Shown: piece after piece, positions 1-9,000 of the stretch
Position numbering within the stretch: the first letter of the stretch is position 1
Layout of the letters: each line of letters starts with the position of its first letter
Assembly (NCBI GenBank): GCA_016283095.1
Contig: JAEEMG010000069.1
Span: 1 to 39,743 of the forward strand
Origin: Paludibacteraceae bacterium
Lineage (GTDB): Bacteria > Bacteroidota > Bacteroidia > Bacteroidales > Paludibacteraceae
Length of the DNA stretch: 39,743 nucleotides
Reading direction: 5' to 3'
Translations under genes and position numbers: made by a program
Notes under the pieces: generated by a model
What the model saw: the letters and a program-made list of their open reading frames with translations, nothing else
The model's database searches: none
What the model was told of the DNA's origin: nothing

Positions 1-1
1 A

Positions 2-94
2 GTGGCAATGCCGTCAACAGACTATTGGTATGAGTGTATCATCCGTGAAATCGATAAGGTCTACACTGGACACTTCACATTGATAAGACGATAA
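2..94 (+). CDS. 3' end of a probable T9SS type B (gliding-motility-type) sorting-domain protein, partial
   Basis: Thirty sense codons and a TAA are open from the left edge of the window. The peptide contains a DYWY motif and ends GHFTLIRR. This matches the end of the type B C-terminal sorting domain (TIGR04131 type), which usually finishes with a Tyr-Trp-Tyr strand and a GHF(S/T)L-(I/K)R strand. Such domains direct outer-membrane passage by the type IX secretion system. The bulk of the gene lies outside the window, so the passenger is unknown. A strong terminator follows 29 nt after the stop. The call rests on a short motif only. Confidence 0.6.
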   Translation: MAMPSTDYWYECIIREIDKVYTGHFTLIRR

Positions 95-116
95 CTAATC
101 TATTAGTTGAGATAAC

Positions 117-149
117 AAAAAAGGTTGCGAGTACTCGCAACCTTTTTTG
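117..149 (+). terminator. Rho-independent terminator after the left-edge gene
   Basis: A perfect 20-nt palindrome (arms 123-132 and 133-142) is flanked by an A-run and followed by six T residues. It lies just downstream of the partial type B gene and could work in both directions. Confidence 0.8.
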
Positions 150-202
150 TTTATGTTTGAGTGTCGTTTATGAATATGGATACTTTTATTTTTGTATTAA
201 CG

Positions 203-238
203 AAAAGTCCGAAAGATTTTATTCTTTCGGACTTTTTA
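203..238. terminator. Bidirectional hairpin terminator
   Basis: A 13-bp inverted repeat (arms 203-215 and 224-236, 8-nt loop) is flanked by A-rich and T-rich tracts. It lies between convergent genes and is the natural terminator for the minus-strand lipoprotein gene ending at 279. Confidence 0.75.
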
Positions 239-278
239 TATTTAGATTATGGAATGTTGACTTTATTTGTGAAATAAA

Positions 279-614
279 TTAGTAAATCCTATTCATAACA
301 CCGTCATCATATATTACCATTTCATTTGCTTTGAAGACACGATCGCCTGTAGTGATGAACGAATCCTGGATATCTGTAGTGTCTCCATATATGTTTTCAG
401 TTTGAATGTCTAAAATCCATTTGACTTCATTCTTTTCGCCTATTGTGTATGTTTCTTTTTTTACCTTCAACGAATTTGGATTAGGAAGATAGTTTTTGTA
501 AAAACGCATATAAGCCTCTCTTCCCTGACTGACTTTTTTATTTTCACAAGAGGAAAATATAGCGATTGATAGGATTGTAAAAAGTAAACATTTAGTTGTA
601 TTCATAATACTCAT
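279..614 (-). CDS. Small lipoprotein of unknown function
   Basis: A 111-residue protein with a lipoprotein signal: a hydrophobic stretch at about residues 9-20 ends in the lipobox FSSC, giving a lipidated Cys23. The mature part is about 88 residues, charged and without a domain I recognise. It should be anchored in a membrane, facing the periplasm or exterior. Met4 (at 605) is an equally good start. A TAACTTTG-type -7 element (minus strand, 634-641) puts transcription start near 627, which suits either start. The gene stands alone between two terminators' worth of spacer and the divergent mdh promoter. Function unknown. Confidence 0.7.
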   Translation of the reverse strand: MSIMNTTKCLLFTILSIAIFSSCENKKVSQGREAYMRFYKNYLPNPNSLKVKKETYTIGEKNEVKWILDIQTENIYGDTTDIQDSFITTGDRVFKANEMVIYDDGVMNRIY

Positions 615-709
615 ATTTTCATTGTTCCAAATACAAAGTTACAAAAAAAAAGTGATATCTTACGTTTGTCAATTAAATCAAACTTTTGTTCAAAATTATG
701 TATATTTTT

Positions 710-743
710 TTTGTCCTTTCTCTTCCTAATTTTATTATATTTG
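710..743 (+). promoter_or_regulatory. Bacteroidetes-type promoter for mdh
   Basis: TTTG at 710-713 and TATATTTG at 736-743 are separated by 22 nt, close to the Bacteroidetes -33/-7 consensus. The predicted start lies about 45 nt before the mdh start codon. Confidence 0.6.
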
Positions 744-793
744 CACTACATTTCAGAGAAAGGAAATATTAATAAACAATAAAATATAAAGTT

Positions 794-1786
794 ATGGCTT
801 TTTTAACTAACGAGAAACTTGTTATCGTAGGTGCTGGTGGTGCAATCGGCTCTAACATGGTTCAGTCTGTACTTATGCTTGGTTTGACTCCAAACATTTG
901 TCTATATGATATTTTCGAGCCAGGTGTACATGGTGTTGCTGATGAGATGGCTCACTGTGCATTCCCAGGTGCAAACATTTCTTGGACTACTAATCCTGCA
1001 GAGGCATTCACTGGTGCTAAGTATATCATCTCTTCTGGTGGAGCTCCACGTAAAGAGGGTATGACTCGTGAGGATTTGTTGAAGGGTAACTGCCAGATCG
1101 CTGCTGAGTTTGGTGACAATATCAAGAAGTATTGTCCAGATGTAAAGCATGTTGTGGTTATCTTCAACCCAGCTGACGTTACAGCCCTTACTGCACTTAT
1201 CCACTCAGGTTTGAAGCCAAATCAGTTGACTTCTCTAGCTGCTCTTGACTCAACTCGTCTACAGCAGCAGATTGCAATGCAGTGTGGTGTACAGCAGGAT
1301 CAGGTAACTGATTGCTACACATATGGTGGTCACGGTGAGCAGATGGCAGTTTTTGCTTCAAAGGCAAAGGTTGCTGGCAAGCCACTTTCTGAGTACAATA
1401 TCCCAGCTGACCGTTGGGCAGAGATCAAGCAGGCTACTATCCAGGGTGGTTCTGCAATTATCAAGCTTCGTGGCCGTTCTTCATTCCAGAGCCCAGCTTA
1501 TCAGGCTGTTAAGATGATCGAGGGTGCTATGGGTGGCGCTGAGTTCACATGGCCTGCAGGTTGCTATGTAAACTGCGACAAGTGCGGTTTCAAGAACGTA
1601 ATGATGGCTATGCCTTCAAAGATTGACAAGAATGGAGTTAGCTTCACAGCTCCTTCTGGTACTGCAGAGGAGATGGCTGATCTTGCTAAGTCTTACGAGC
1701 ACCTACAGAAGATGCGTGATGAGCTTGTAACTCTTGGTATCATCCCACCTGTATCAGAGTGGAAGACAATGAATCCAAATCTATAA
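794..1786 (+). CDS. mdh: Malate dehydrogenase (NAD-dependent)
   Basis: Interconverts malate and oxaloacetate in the cytoplasm; in Bacteroidales it typically serves the reductive branch from oxaloacetate to fumarate and succinate. The 330-residue protein has the Rossmann loop GAGGAIG (residues 13-19), Asp39 at the end of the second strand (NAD over NADP), and the substrate loop with Arg86 and Arg92. Arg86 sits where lactate dehydrogenases have Gln, which supports malate as substrate. The catalytic pair is Asp152 (LDSTR, with Arg155) and His180 (GGHGEQ). The gene is monocistronic, with its own promoter and a terminator directly after it. Its strongly biased codon use suits a highly expressed enzyme. 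Confidence 0.95.
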   Translation: MAFLTNEKLVIVGAGGAIGSNMVQSVLMLGLTPNICLYDIFEPGVHGVADEMAHCAFPGANISWTTNPAEAFTGAKYIISSGGAPRKEGMTREDLLKGNCQIAAEFGDNIKKYCPDVKHVVVIFNPADVTALTALIHSGLKPNQLTSLAALDSTRLQQQIAMQCGVQQDQVTDCYTYGGHGEQMAVFASKAKVAGKPLSEYNIPADRWAEIKQATIQGGSAIIKLRGRSSFQSPAYQAVKMIEGAMGGAEFTWPAGCYVNCDKCGFKNVMMAMPSKIDKNGVSFTAPSGTAEEMADLAKSYEHLQKMRDELVTLGIIPPVSEWKTMNPNL

Positions 1787-1814
1787 TTCTTGATTGGGGT
1801 TTATTTCATAATAC

Positions 1815-1850
1815 AAGCGAGTGTTGGAGACAACACTCGCTTTTTATTTT
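1815..1850 (+). terminator. Terminator of mdh
   Basis: A stem of about 9 bp (1817-1825 with 1832-1840) is followed by a T-rich tract, 30 nt after the mdh stop codon. Confidence 0.8.
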
Positions 1851-1889
1851 TCATCACTGAACAATAAATATTGATATGTAAATTTATTG

Positions 1890-1897
1890 TATCTTTG
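1890..1897 (+). promoter_or_regulatory. -7 element of the PbgA-like gene
   Basis: TATCTTTG matches TAnnTTTG exactly. A good -33 TTTG is not visible at the right distance. Transcription would start near 1903, before the ATG at 1931 but leaving almost no leader for a TTG start at 1907, so it supports the ATG. Confidence 0.45.
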
Positions 1898-1930
1898 TGA
1901 CACCTTTTGGGGGTCAGTTTGATAAAATTT

Positions 1931-3736
1931 ATGAAGCGATTAATTAGTTATTTGTTTTCGACATTGTCCTTGGCGTTAGTGTTTTCTTTTTTCACTATTT
2001 CAAGAATCGACACTATAGACTTTACTGCATGGATCTATTTGATCTTCTCAAGTCTGTCGCATGCGTCGATGATAATGTTGATCCCGTTGATTTTGAGTTT
2101 TATTCCATATGCATTATGTAAAAAGGAGAGTAATGTTCCGTTTTGGACAATGATTGGATTGACCGCTCTGCTTTTTGTTATTGTTTTCGCAGATGCAAAT
2201 GTCTACGACCTTTATCGTTTTCATATTAATGGTATTGTCCTGTCCATGTTGTTTAGTGCAGGCTCTAAAGATATCTTTACTTTTGAAGGACCGATGGTGT
2301 TGACTGTAGTCCTCAAAATTGCAGCTATCATCACTTTTTTTGTCGTAATGGGATGGTCTATAATAAAGATTGAGAGTAAAGTTAAGTTGAAGATTCTTCC
2401 GATAGTGTTGACGTTATTTGGGATTACCCTTGTCGCCCAAGGATTGAATGTATATGCTCAGGCTGTACGTCATAGCATATGTATTGATTGTTGTGAGAAT
2501 CTACCTCACTATTATCCGTTGTCGGCGAATAGAAAATTGGCAAAAATGGGATGGATAGATTCTTCAAAACGCCCGCAGATAAATATGTCCTCTGGCAAAA
2601 TCAAATACCCTTTAACCGACGCGAATTTCGTTAAGCCAGATACCCTTCGGAATTTTGTCTGGCTGATGATAGATTCTTGGAATGTACGTAGCTTCGATAG
2701 TATCACGTCTCCAAATATATATCAGTTTTCGAAGCAATGTGAGATTTATGAGAATCATAAAAGTAGTTCAAATGGGACAATCAGTTCTATCTTTGGAATA
2801 TACACAGGAATCAGCGACTATTACCGTGAAGATTTTGAATTGTCGGATTGTTCTCCATTACTGATTGACCGTTTGCAGGAGTTGGATTATGATATCCAGT
2901 TTTATCCATCTGCGTCGCTAGACAATCCTCCGATTGTCAGGACTTTATTCACGAAGATTAAGAATCTTAGACACGATACAGGACTTGGAGATAGCTATAA
3001 AAACGATTGTAAGCTGGCTAAAGATTGTAATGTCTACCTTGATTCTGCAGTCAAAAGAGATCAGCCTTTCTTCGCATGGTGTTTCTTTGATTTGCCTCAT
3101 TCATTGAGCCAACCTGACAACGTAAAAAAACACTTTGAACCAGCTTGGAATTCAGCAGACTATACTGCTCTTAACAATGATATGGATCCTACTGAGTTCT
3201 GGAATCTTTATCGTAATAATGTATATTTGGTGGATTCTATGATTAATACAGTGCTTAATACATTAGAGAAGACGGGAGCGTTAAAGAATACTGTGGTGAT
3301 GATTACAGGAGACCATAGTCAGGAATTTAATGAGAACCATAAGAATTATTGGGGACATAATGGTAATTTCACCAATGCCCAGATCCAGGTCCCGATGATG
3401 ATATATTATCCTCAGTTGGAAAATCCATGCAGGTATTCGCATCAGACTACGCATTATGATGTTGCATATACAATGTTATACAAATTCTTAGGACTGACCT
3501 CTCCCGCTTCTGATATCTGTATGGGACATCTTATGAATGAACCGTCGGATGCACAATATTTCATCTCAGGATCAAAGCAGAATTTTGCACTTGTTTCAGA
3601 CAGTTTCATAGTGGAAAAGCGTCCGGGAGGTAATATAAAAGTGACGGATAAGAACCTTAATACTGTGGATGAGAGTAAGGTTGATTTTGCGGTTATAAGT
3701 AAGGAATTGACGGATTTGAATAGATTTTATAAATGA
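1931..3736 (+). CDS. PbgA/YejM-like inner-membrane sulfatase-fold protein
   Basis: The 601-residue protein has about five N-terminal membrane segments (first ~175 residues), a linker, then a periplasmic alkaline-phosphatase/sulfatase-fold domain. The N-terminal half follows E. coli YejM/PbgA (DUF3413) in order: an Asp-Ala-Asn-Val-Tyr / Phe-His-Ile-Asn segment after helix 3 and a Tyr-Pro-Leu segment after helix 5. Candidate metal and nucleophile residues are Asp248 (IDSW), Thr283 (SNGT), Asp461-His462 (GDHSQEFNE) and His476 (WGHN). E. coli PbgA, a regulator of lipid A synthesis (LpxC control) and lipid transport, has lost much of this site; here it looks complete, so a phospho- or sulfo-transferase/hydrolase activity is possible. 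An in-frame TTG at 1907 lies too close to the predicted transcription start. Single gene with its own promoter and terminator. Confidence 0.8.
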   Translation: MKRLISYLFSTLSLALVFSFFTISRIDTIDFTAWIYLIFSSLSHASMIMLIPLILSFIPYALCKKESNVPFWTMIGLTALLFVIVFADANVYDLYRFHINGIVLSMLFSAGSKDIFTFEGPMVLTVVLKIAAIITFFVVMGWSIIKIESKVKLKILPIVLTLFGITLVAQGLNVYAQAVRHSICIDCCENLPHYYPLSANRKLAKMGWIDSSKRPQINMSSGKIKYPLTDANFVKPDTLRNFVWLMIDSWNVRSFDSITSPNIYQFSKQCEIYENHKSSSNGTISSIFGIYTGISDYYREDFELSDCSPLLIDRLQELDYDIQFYPSASLDNPPIVRTLFTKIKNLRHDTGLGDSYKNDCKLAKDCNVYLDSAVKRDQPFFAWCFFDLPHSLSQPDNVKKHFEPAWNSADYTALNNDMDPTEFWNLYRNNVYLVDSMINTVLNTLEKTGALKNTVVMITGDHSQEFNENHKNYWGHNGNFTNAQIQVPMMIYYPQLENPCRYSHQTTHYDVAYTMLYKFLGLTSPASDICMGHLMNEPSDAQYFISGSKQNFALVSDSFIVEKRPGGNIKVTDKNLNTVDESKVDFAVISKELTDLNRFYK

Positions 3737-3775
3737 TTTAGCATAAGTTTTGTCAATCATCCCTTATGCTATAAC

Positions 3776-3811
3776 AAAAAAGAGACGCTGCTTATGCAAC
3801 GTCTCTTTTAT
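3776..3811. terminator. Bidirectional terminator between converging genes
   Basis: The stem AGAGACG(C)TG / CA(A)CGTCTCT is flanked by A5 and T4 tracts. It sits between the PbgA-like gene stop and the argS stop and fits both. Confidence 0.8.
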
Positions 3812-3828
3812 CATATTTGATTGAATGA

Positions 3829-5622
3829 TTACATTCTTTCTGGAACCTCGATACCAAGCAATCCCATACCGCTTTTTACCACTTTCGCAACTGATTTTGA
3901 TAGAAGCAGACGGAATGCACGAACATCTTCGTTTTCCTCCTTTAGAATAGAGAAATCGTGGTAGAATGAGTTGAACTGTTTTACCAAGTCGTAGATGTAG
4001 TTGGCAATCAATGCTGGGCTGAACTCTTTTCCTGCCTGAGCAACAATATCTGGATATGAAGCCAAAGCCTGGATCAAAACACCTTCTGTATCAGATATCT
4101 GCAAATCCTCATTTAGCTTGTTTGGCAATGTTATACCCATTTCTGCAGCCTTTCTCAATACCGAACAGATACGAGCGTGTGTATACTGGATGAATGGACC
4201 TGTGTTTCCGTTGAAGTCGATCGACTCTTTTGGATCAAACATCATATTCTTGCGAGGATCAACCTTTAGAATGAAATACTTCAATGCTCCAAGACCACAG
4301 ATTCTTGCAACTTCGTCGACTTCGGCCTCTGAGCAATCCTGCAATTTACCAAGCTCAAGCGACATCTGTTTTGCATCCTCTACCATCTTGTCCATCAAAT
4401 CATCCGCGTCTACTACAGTTCCCTCACGGCTCTTCATCTTTCCTTCTGGTAGCTCAACCATACCGTAAGAGAAGTGAACCAAATCTTTTCCCCACTTGAA
4501 TCCTAGACGGTCGAGTAGGATAGAAAGCACCTGGAAGTGGTAGTTCTGCTCATTTCCTACAACGTAGATCATGCGTGAAATATCATAGTCACGGAAACGT
4601 TGCTGTGCTGTACCGATATCCTGAGTCATGTAAACAGAAGTACCGTCGGCACGGAGAAGAAGTTTCTCATCCAAACCATCCTTTGTAAGGTCTGCCCAAA
4701 CGGAACCATCCTCACGACGGTAGAAGACTCCCTTTTCAAGACCTTCGTTGACTTTAGCCTTTCCGTCAAGGTAAGTCTGAGACTCATAGTATATCTTGTC
4801 GAAACTTACGCCCATACGCTTGTAAGTCTCATCGAATCCTGCGTATACCCAGTTGTTCATCATCTCCCAAAGATCACGAACCTCCTTGTCTCCATCCTCC
4901 CATTTCTTAAGCATCTGTTGAGCCTCTACCATTAGAGGGGCATTTTTCTTAGCGTCTTCCTCGCTTTGACCCTGAGCCATAAGCTCCTTCACTTGAGCAC
5001 GATACTCCTTATCGAACTTGACATAATAGTCACCAACCAAGTGGTCGCCCTTCTTGCCTGAATTCTCTGGAGTCTCACCGTTGCCGAACAATTTCCAAGC
5101 GAGCATAGACTTGCAGATGTGGATACCACGGTCGTTCACGATGTTAGTCTTCACAACTCTCAAACCGCAAGCTTCAAGGATTCGGCATAGAGAAGAGCCA
5201 AGAAGATTGTTGCGGACATGTCCGAGGTGAAGAGGCTTGTTTGTGTTTGGCGACGAGTATTCAACCATGTAAAGTGGCGACTCTGCTGTAGGAGTCTTTT
5301 TACCGAAGTTGTCGTCAGCAAGGATGTTGTTAAGAGCGCTTACCCAATGACCCTTTTTGATGACCATGTTAAGGAAACCCTTTACGACGTTGAATTTTTC
5401 AACTTCAGATGCGTTTGCAACAAGGTAGTCGCCGATTTCCTGAGCTGTCTCTTCCGGCTTTTTCTTAGAAGCTTTTAAGAAAGGGAATACCACCAAAGTA
5501 AGGTCACCCTCAAACTCTTTTCTTGTTGCAGACAACTGCACTGATTTGTCGTCTGCTTCAATACCATATAGAGCAGACACTGCAGCCTTAACGACTGCTG
5601 ATAGTTTTTCTTCTATATTCAT
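3829..5622 (-). CDS. argS: Arginyl-tRNA synthetase
   Basis: Class Ia aminoacyl-tRNA synthetase that charges tRNA-Arg in the cytoplasm. The 597-residue length is normal. The N-terminal additive domain spans about residues 1-95. The HIGH motif is HLGH at 132-135, preceded by the family signature SSPNTNKP. The KMSKS-loop equivalent is KMKSR at 395-399, with Lys and Ser kept. The C-terminal DALR anticodon-binding domain starts near YTHARI. The start at 5622 is supported by the usual N-terminus. A -7-like element (minus strand TACTTTTG, 5652-5659) lies just upstream, and a terminator hairpin lies further upstream still (5701-5727). Confidence 0.97.
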   Translation of the reverse strand: MNIEEKLSAVVKAAVSALYGIEADDKSVQLSATRKEFEGDLTLVVFPFLKASKKKPEETAQEIGDYLVANASEVEKFNVVKGFLNMVIKKGHWVSALNNILADDNFGKKTPTAESPLYMVEYSSPNTNKPLHLGHVRNNLLGSSLCRILEACGLRVVKTNIVNDRGIHICKSMLAWKLFGNGETPENSGKKGDHLVGDYYVKFDKEYRAQVKELMAQGQSEEDAKKNAPLMVEAQQMLKKWEDGDKEVRDLWEMMNNWVYAGFDETYKRMGVSFDKIYYESQTYLDGKAKVNEGLEKGVFYRREDGSVWADLTKDGLDEKLLLRADGTSVYMTQDIGTAQQRFRDYDISRMIYVVGNEQNYHFQVLSILLDRLGFKWGKDLVHFSYGMVELPEGKMKSREGTVVDADDLMDKMVEDAKQMSLELGKLQDCSEAEVDEVARICGLGALKYFILKVDPRKNMMFDPKESIDFNGNTGPFIQYTHARICSVLRKAAEMGITLPNKLNEDLQISDTEGVLIQALASYPDIVAQAGKEFSPALIANYIYDLVKQFNSFYHDFSILKEENEDVRAFRLLLSKSVAKVVKSGMGLLGIEVPERM

Positions 5623-5651
5623 TTTAAATGTATCTTCTAAGAAATTTTATG

Positions 5652-5659
5652 CAAAAGTA
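5652..5659 (-). promoter_or_regulatory. -7 element for argS
   Basis: The minus strand reads TACTTTTG, a TAnnTTTG match, about 30 nt before the argS start. No clear -33 partner is visible. Confidence 0.4.
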
Positions 5660-5700
5660 CGAATTTCAATGTTAAATGTGAAATACGTAAGGATAAAAAT

Positions 5701-5727
5701 AAAAAAGTCACCCTAGGATCGGGTGAC
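5701..5727 (-). terminator. Minus-strand terminator hairpin upstream of argS
   Basis: A 7-bp GC-rich stem (5707-5713 with 5721-5727, 7-nt loop) is followed on the minus strand by six T residues and then an AT-rich run. No minus-strand protein gene precedes it, so it ends either a small RNA or an argS leader. Confidence 0.6.
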
Positions 5728-5834
5728 TTCGTAACGATTTTTTCAATCAAGATAAAGGAAAAATAGGATTAGTAACAGTACAAAAAAATACTTATGAAAA
5801 AGTAAGTCTTTTCAATTAACTGTTCCTCAAAACA
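5706..5834 (-). ncRNA. Candidate small RNA or argS leader (about 130 nt)
   Basis: On the minus strand a promoter-like pair (5841-5874) is followed about 110 nt later by a classic terminator (5701-5727), with no ATG-initiated reading frame between. The argS -7 element lies beyond the terminator, so this unit could be independent. The alternative is an attenuated argS leader. I do not recognise the RNA family. The remaining part of this 466-bp gap (5875-6088) shows only AT-rich sequence and the -7 element of the next gene. Confidence 0.35.
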
Positions 5835-5840
5835 ACAATG

Positions 5841-5874
5841 CAAAGATAATGCCTTTTTTGAATATTTAAACAAA
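5841..5874 (-). promoter_or_regulatory. Minus-strand promoter of the candidate small RNA
   Basis: The minus strand reads TTTG (5871-5874), a 22-nt gap, then TATCTTTG (5841-5848): the same geometry as the mdh promoter. Confidence 0.45.
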
Positions 5875-6038
5875 AAATTGAATAAAATGTGTAATTTTAT
5901 TAATAATTTTAATGGTTGATACAGATGATAAATGTGAAAAAATGACGTTAGTACCATAAAATCTTAAAAAATGTTAAAATTCTTACCTTGTTTTACACTT
6001 TTTTATGTATTTATATGCGTATATGGATATAGTGGCAT

Positions 6039-6046
6039 TATTTTTG
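6039..6046 (+). promoter_or_regulatory. -7 element of the giant-protein operon
   Basis: TATTTTTG matches TAnnTTTG, 43 nt before the ATG at 6089. No good -33 element is seen. Confidence 0.35.
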
Positions 6047-6088
6047 CTATTTTATATGTGTAGTACATAAACTCTATGCAACACACAC

Positions 6089-9000
6089 ATGAATAATTTT
6101 GTTTTGATTAAGATTATGTTTGATATGAGAAAGATAATACTGTTGTTGGTTACTTTACTTGCTTGCAGCTTGGGTTATGCTCAGATTGACAAGTATGACG
6201 CTGTATGGTCGGGTTCCGGTAATTATGGATTTATAACAGTTGGAAATACAAATCATAGATTAGCTGCTATCTCTGAAAATACTTTTCCAAAAACTAAAAC
6301 AGAAGAAGACAAGGAGTTGGGAGGTATTACAGCGATCAAGAATCATTCTGAAGTGTTTGAACACATTTCTACTATAAATAATTGTAATTATGCCGACTTT
6401 ATGGTAAGTCGCCCAGAGGAGGCTACTTGTGATGGAAAAGCGATAATTAAAAAGGCATTTCTTTCTTGGGGAGGCCGTTCTAAGAACAATAATAAAAATA
6501 AGGTACAAGTTGTATTAAGAGATAGAGCTGGAAATATTGGAGAACGAGAAATTAGTGCGACTCCGGTAGAAAGAGATCTTTATGGAAATAAAAAGGCAAT
6601 GTATCTTTGTCATAAAGATATAACTGATTTTGTGAAGAGTTCGATAGAAAGTTCTCCAGATAGTATTTTCTCTATTCATGTAGCCAACCTGCAGACAGAA
6701 TATAACGAGAAATATGCAAGTGGAGATTCTATCGGTAAGTTTTCTGGTTGGACTTTTACGATTATTTATGAATTTAAGGGATTGCCTGAGAGATCAATCC
6801 TTTACTATACACCTGATAAAATTGGAGATGTAAAAGGACCAGGTGCACCAAATGATATACAACCATCTTTGTTTGAAATGAATCTTTCAACAGTGAAGAA
6901 ATCTTTAAATCTATCAGAGAAGGCTTCGATGGTGATTTCTTCATTAGGAGCGTATTATACAGATGATGGAGATATGCTTGTTGCAAATAAAGAACAAAAG
7001 ACAGGTGATAATGGTTTGCGTAAAAATACTCCCCTTTATTCAAATACAATTGATGGAGGTAATGCTTTTAATAATACAATAACGTATGAATATAAATTTT
7101 ATGATCGATCTATATCTCATACTGCGGGGACTTATACGCGTGGTTATGATCTTCATGCTTTCACGTGTGATGCAAAAGAATGTGTTTTAAAAGATACTTC
7201 TTCATTTAATTTCGCTATCACTCTAGAATCTGAAACCCATTTGGTTTCAGATGTAGTCTTGATGTTTGGAGAACCCAATATGCCTCAGACTGTATTAAAG
7301 GATGAAGTGACACCAAAGATAGAGCCTGGTCAGACTATTCAATATAGTTTGACAATGGCATTAAATGAGAATAAAGAGCAGTATAAGGATTTGGTTATTT
7401 CAATTCCTTTCACTGAGTATATAGATACAATTGTCGATATTAGTTTGTCTTTTCCTGCAAGAGATCTTTCGTCTAATAATAGTAATACAAAGTGGAAACC
7501 TGATCCATATCCGAAACCTAATAATAAGTATACTGTATTTTATTTGAATACAGATGGCATAACTGATGTCGCTATTGAAAACCAAACAGATAGGTGGGAG
7601 TATTGGAATTCTGTTAAGAACTCTACTTTTTTGAGAAACCTAAATACAATGATGCGTGAGGCTGATGATGATAATTATGACAGATTTTTGGAAAATCCAA
7701 CTAGCATCAAGCAGCGTGTTCTTAAATTGAAGTTAGATAGTGTAACAAACATAATGAATGTTAAGAGTGATGAAGCCATTATTATTACACTTACGATGAA
7801 AGTTAAGGATGCTGGAGATTGGGCATACAATAAGAATAGTCTAAAGGGGAAACAGACATCATATGTTCCACAGTCGGAAATGACATTTACGACTCCATCT
7901 GGACGTTCTTCTGTTGTTGAAAGTATTGATAAAAGTGATAAAATTGATTGGAATGACTTTATTTGTAGACAGCGAGGACGAGGCCTTGGTGATGGAGGTT
8001 TTGATGGAGGTGGTGGCCTTGGAGGAGGTGGTTGTGATGAGAAAAGTTCATATTCCGACAATAAGGCATCATCAAAAGGTCTGTATGTTAAAGATCCAAA
8101 ACATGTAGAGGTTACTGTACAAGCTACAGCCAATTGTCCAGACGCTAATCTTCCAGATAGCATAGTATTTAGTTTTTGTGGAAGTGGTCTAACTATAAAT
8201 ACAGGTGAAATTGTAGCTTTGTTGGCCAATAAATATGATTATGATATAAGGGAGTTGCGTAAGCGAGATTCTCTTACTTGGATTGATGTTAAACAGGATT
8301 CCATATACATGATGGCTCGTCGTCATGGTGTCAACCGTTCTGATTTGGAAGGCTTGATAGATTTTTCTAGCTTGTCAGCTAAGGCTAAAACGAAGGATAC
8401 TATAACTGCGTTGGCAAAGTGTGCCGATGGACGCGATTTAAGCCTGTTTGGTGATAGTATCAATACGGTTCTAAAAGATCCTGTTGATCTTTCCAATGTT
8501 TATATGTTGTTTGAGGATGAGGACCGTACATCACTATATCAAACATCAGATACAATTTCTGTGCTTGATTATATGATTTATAATTTTACCAAGAAGGGTA
8601 AATATTATATTCGAATTTATTCGCCATGGAATGCTGGAGAATGCTCTAAAACAATTCCGTTGGTGATTAATGATTTTACTCCTGAAGTGCCTAAAGTTTA
8701 CTATGCAGGTAATGAAATTTCTCAAGATACTATTATATATGTATGTAATGAGGCTGATATAGAAAATATTAAAATAGAAAAATCAAATAAGGTTTATGAT
8801 GTTCACCGTGAAATTAAACAAACTCTTACTAAAGCAGATTCTGCGATTAATGTGAATTCAGATAAAATATTCACTTGGAATCTTAATAAAGAAATTGATA
8901 CAAAGATTTCTGGTGATTATGAAATTTCTTTATGGCTTAAAGATCTAGGATGTGAGAGTGAAAAATTCAATTTCACTATCAATGTGACTGATGTGGCTAT

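Noticed and set aside
1907-1930. TTG start extending the PbgA-like protein by eight residues
   Set aside because: It lies within a few bases of the predicted transcription start, and the ATG at 1931 gives a better N-terminus.
5769-5957. Minus-strand 62-codon frame in the gap upstream of argS
   Set aside because: It has low-complexity, AT-driven hydrophobic composition, and it spans the promoter-like pair that would have to transcribe it.
7675-8229. Minus-strand open frame of 184 codons with a Pro-rich stretch
   Set aside because: The Pro-rich part is the complement of the Gly-rich hinge of the giant protein; it is a shadow frame.
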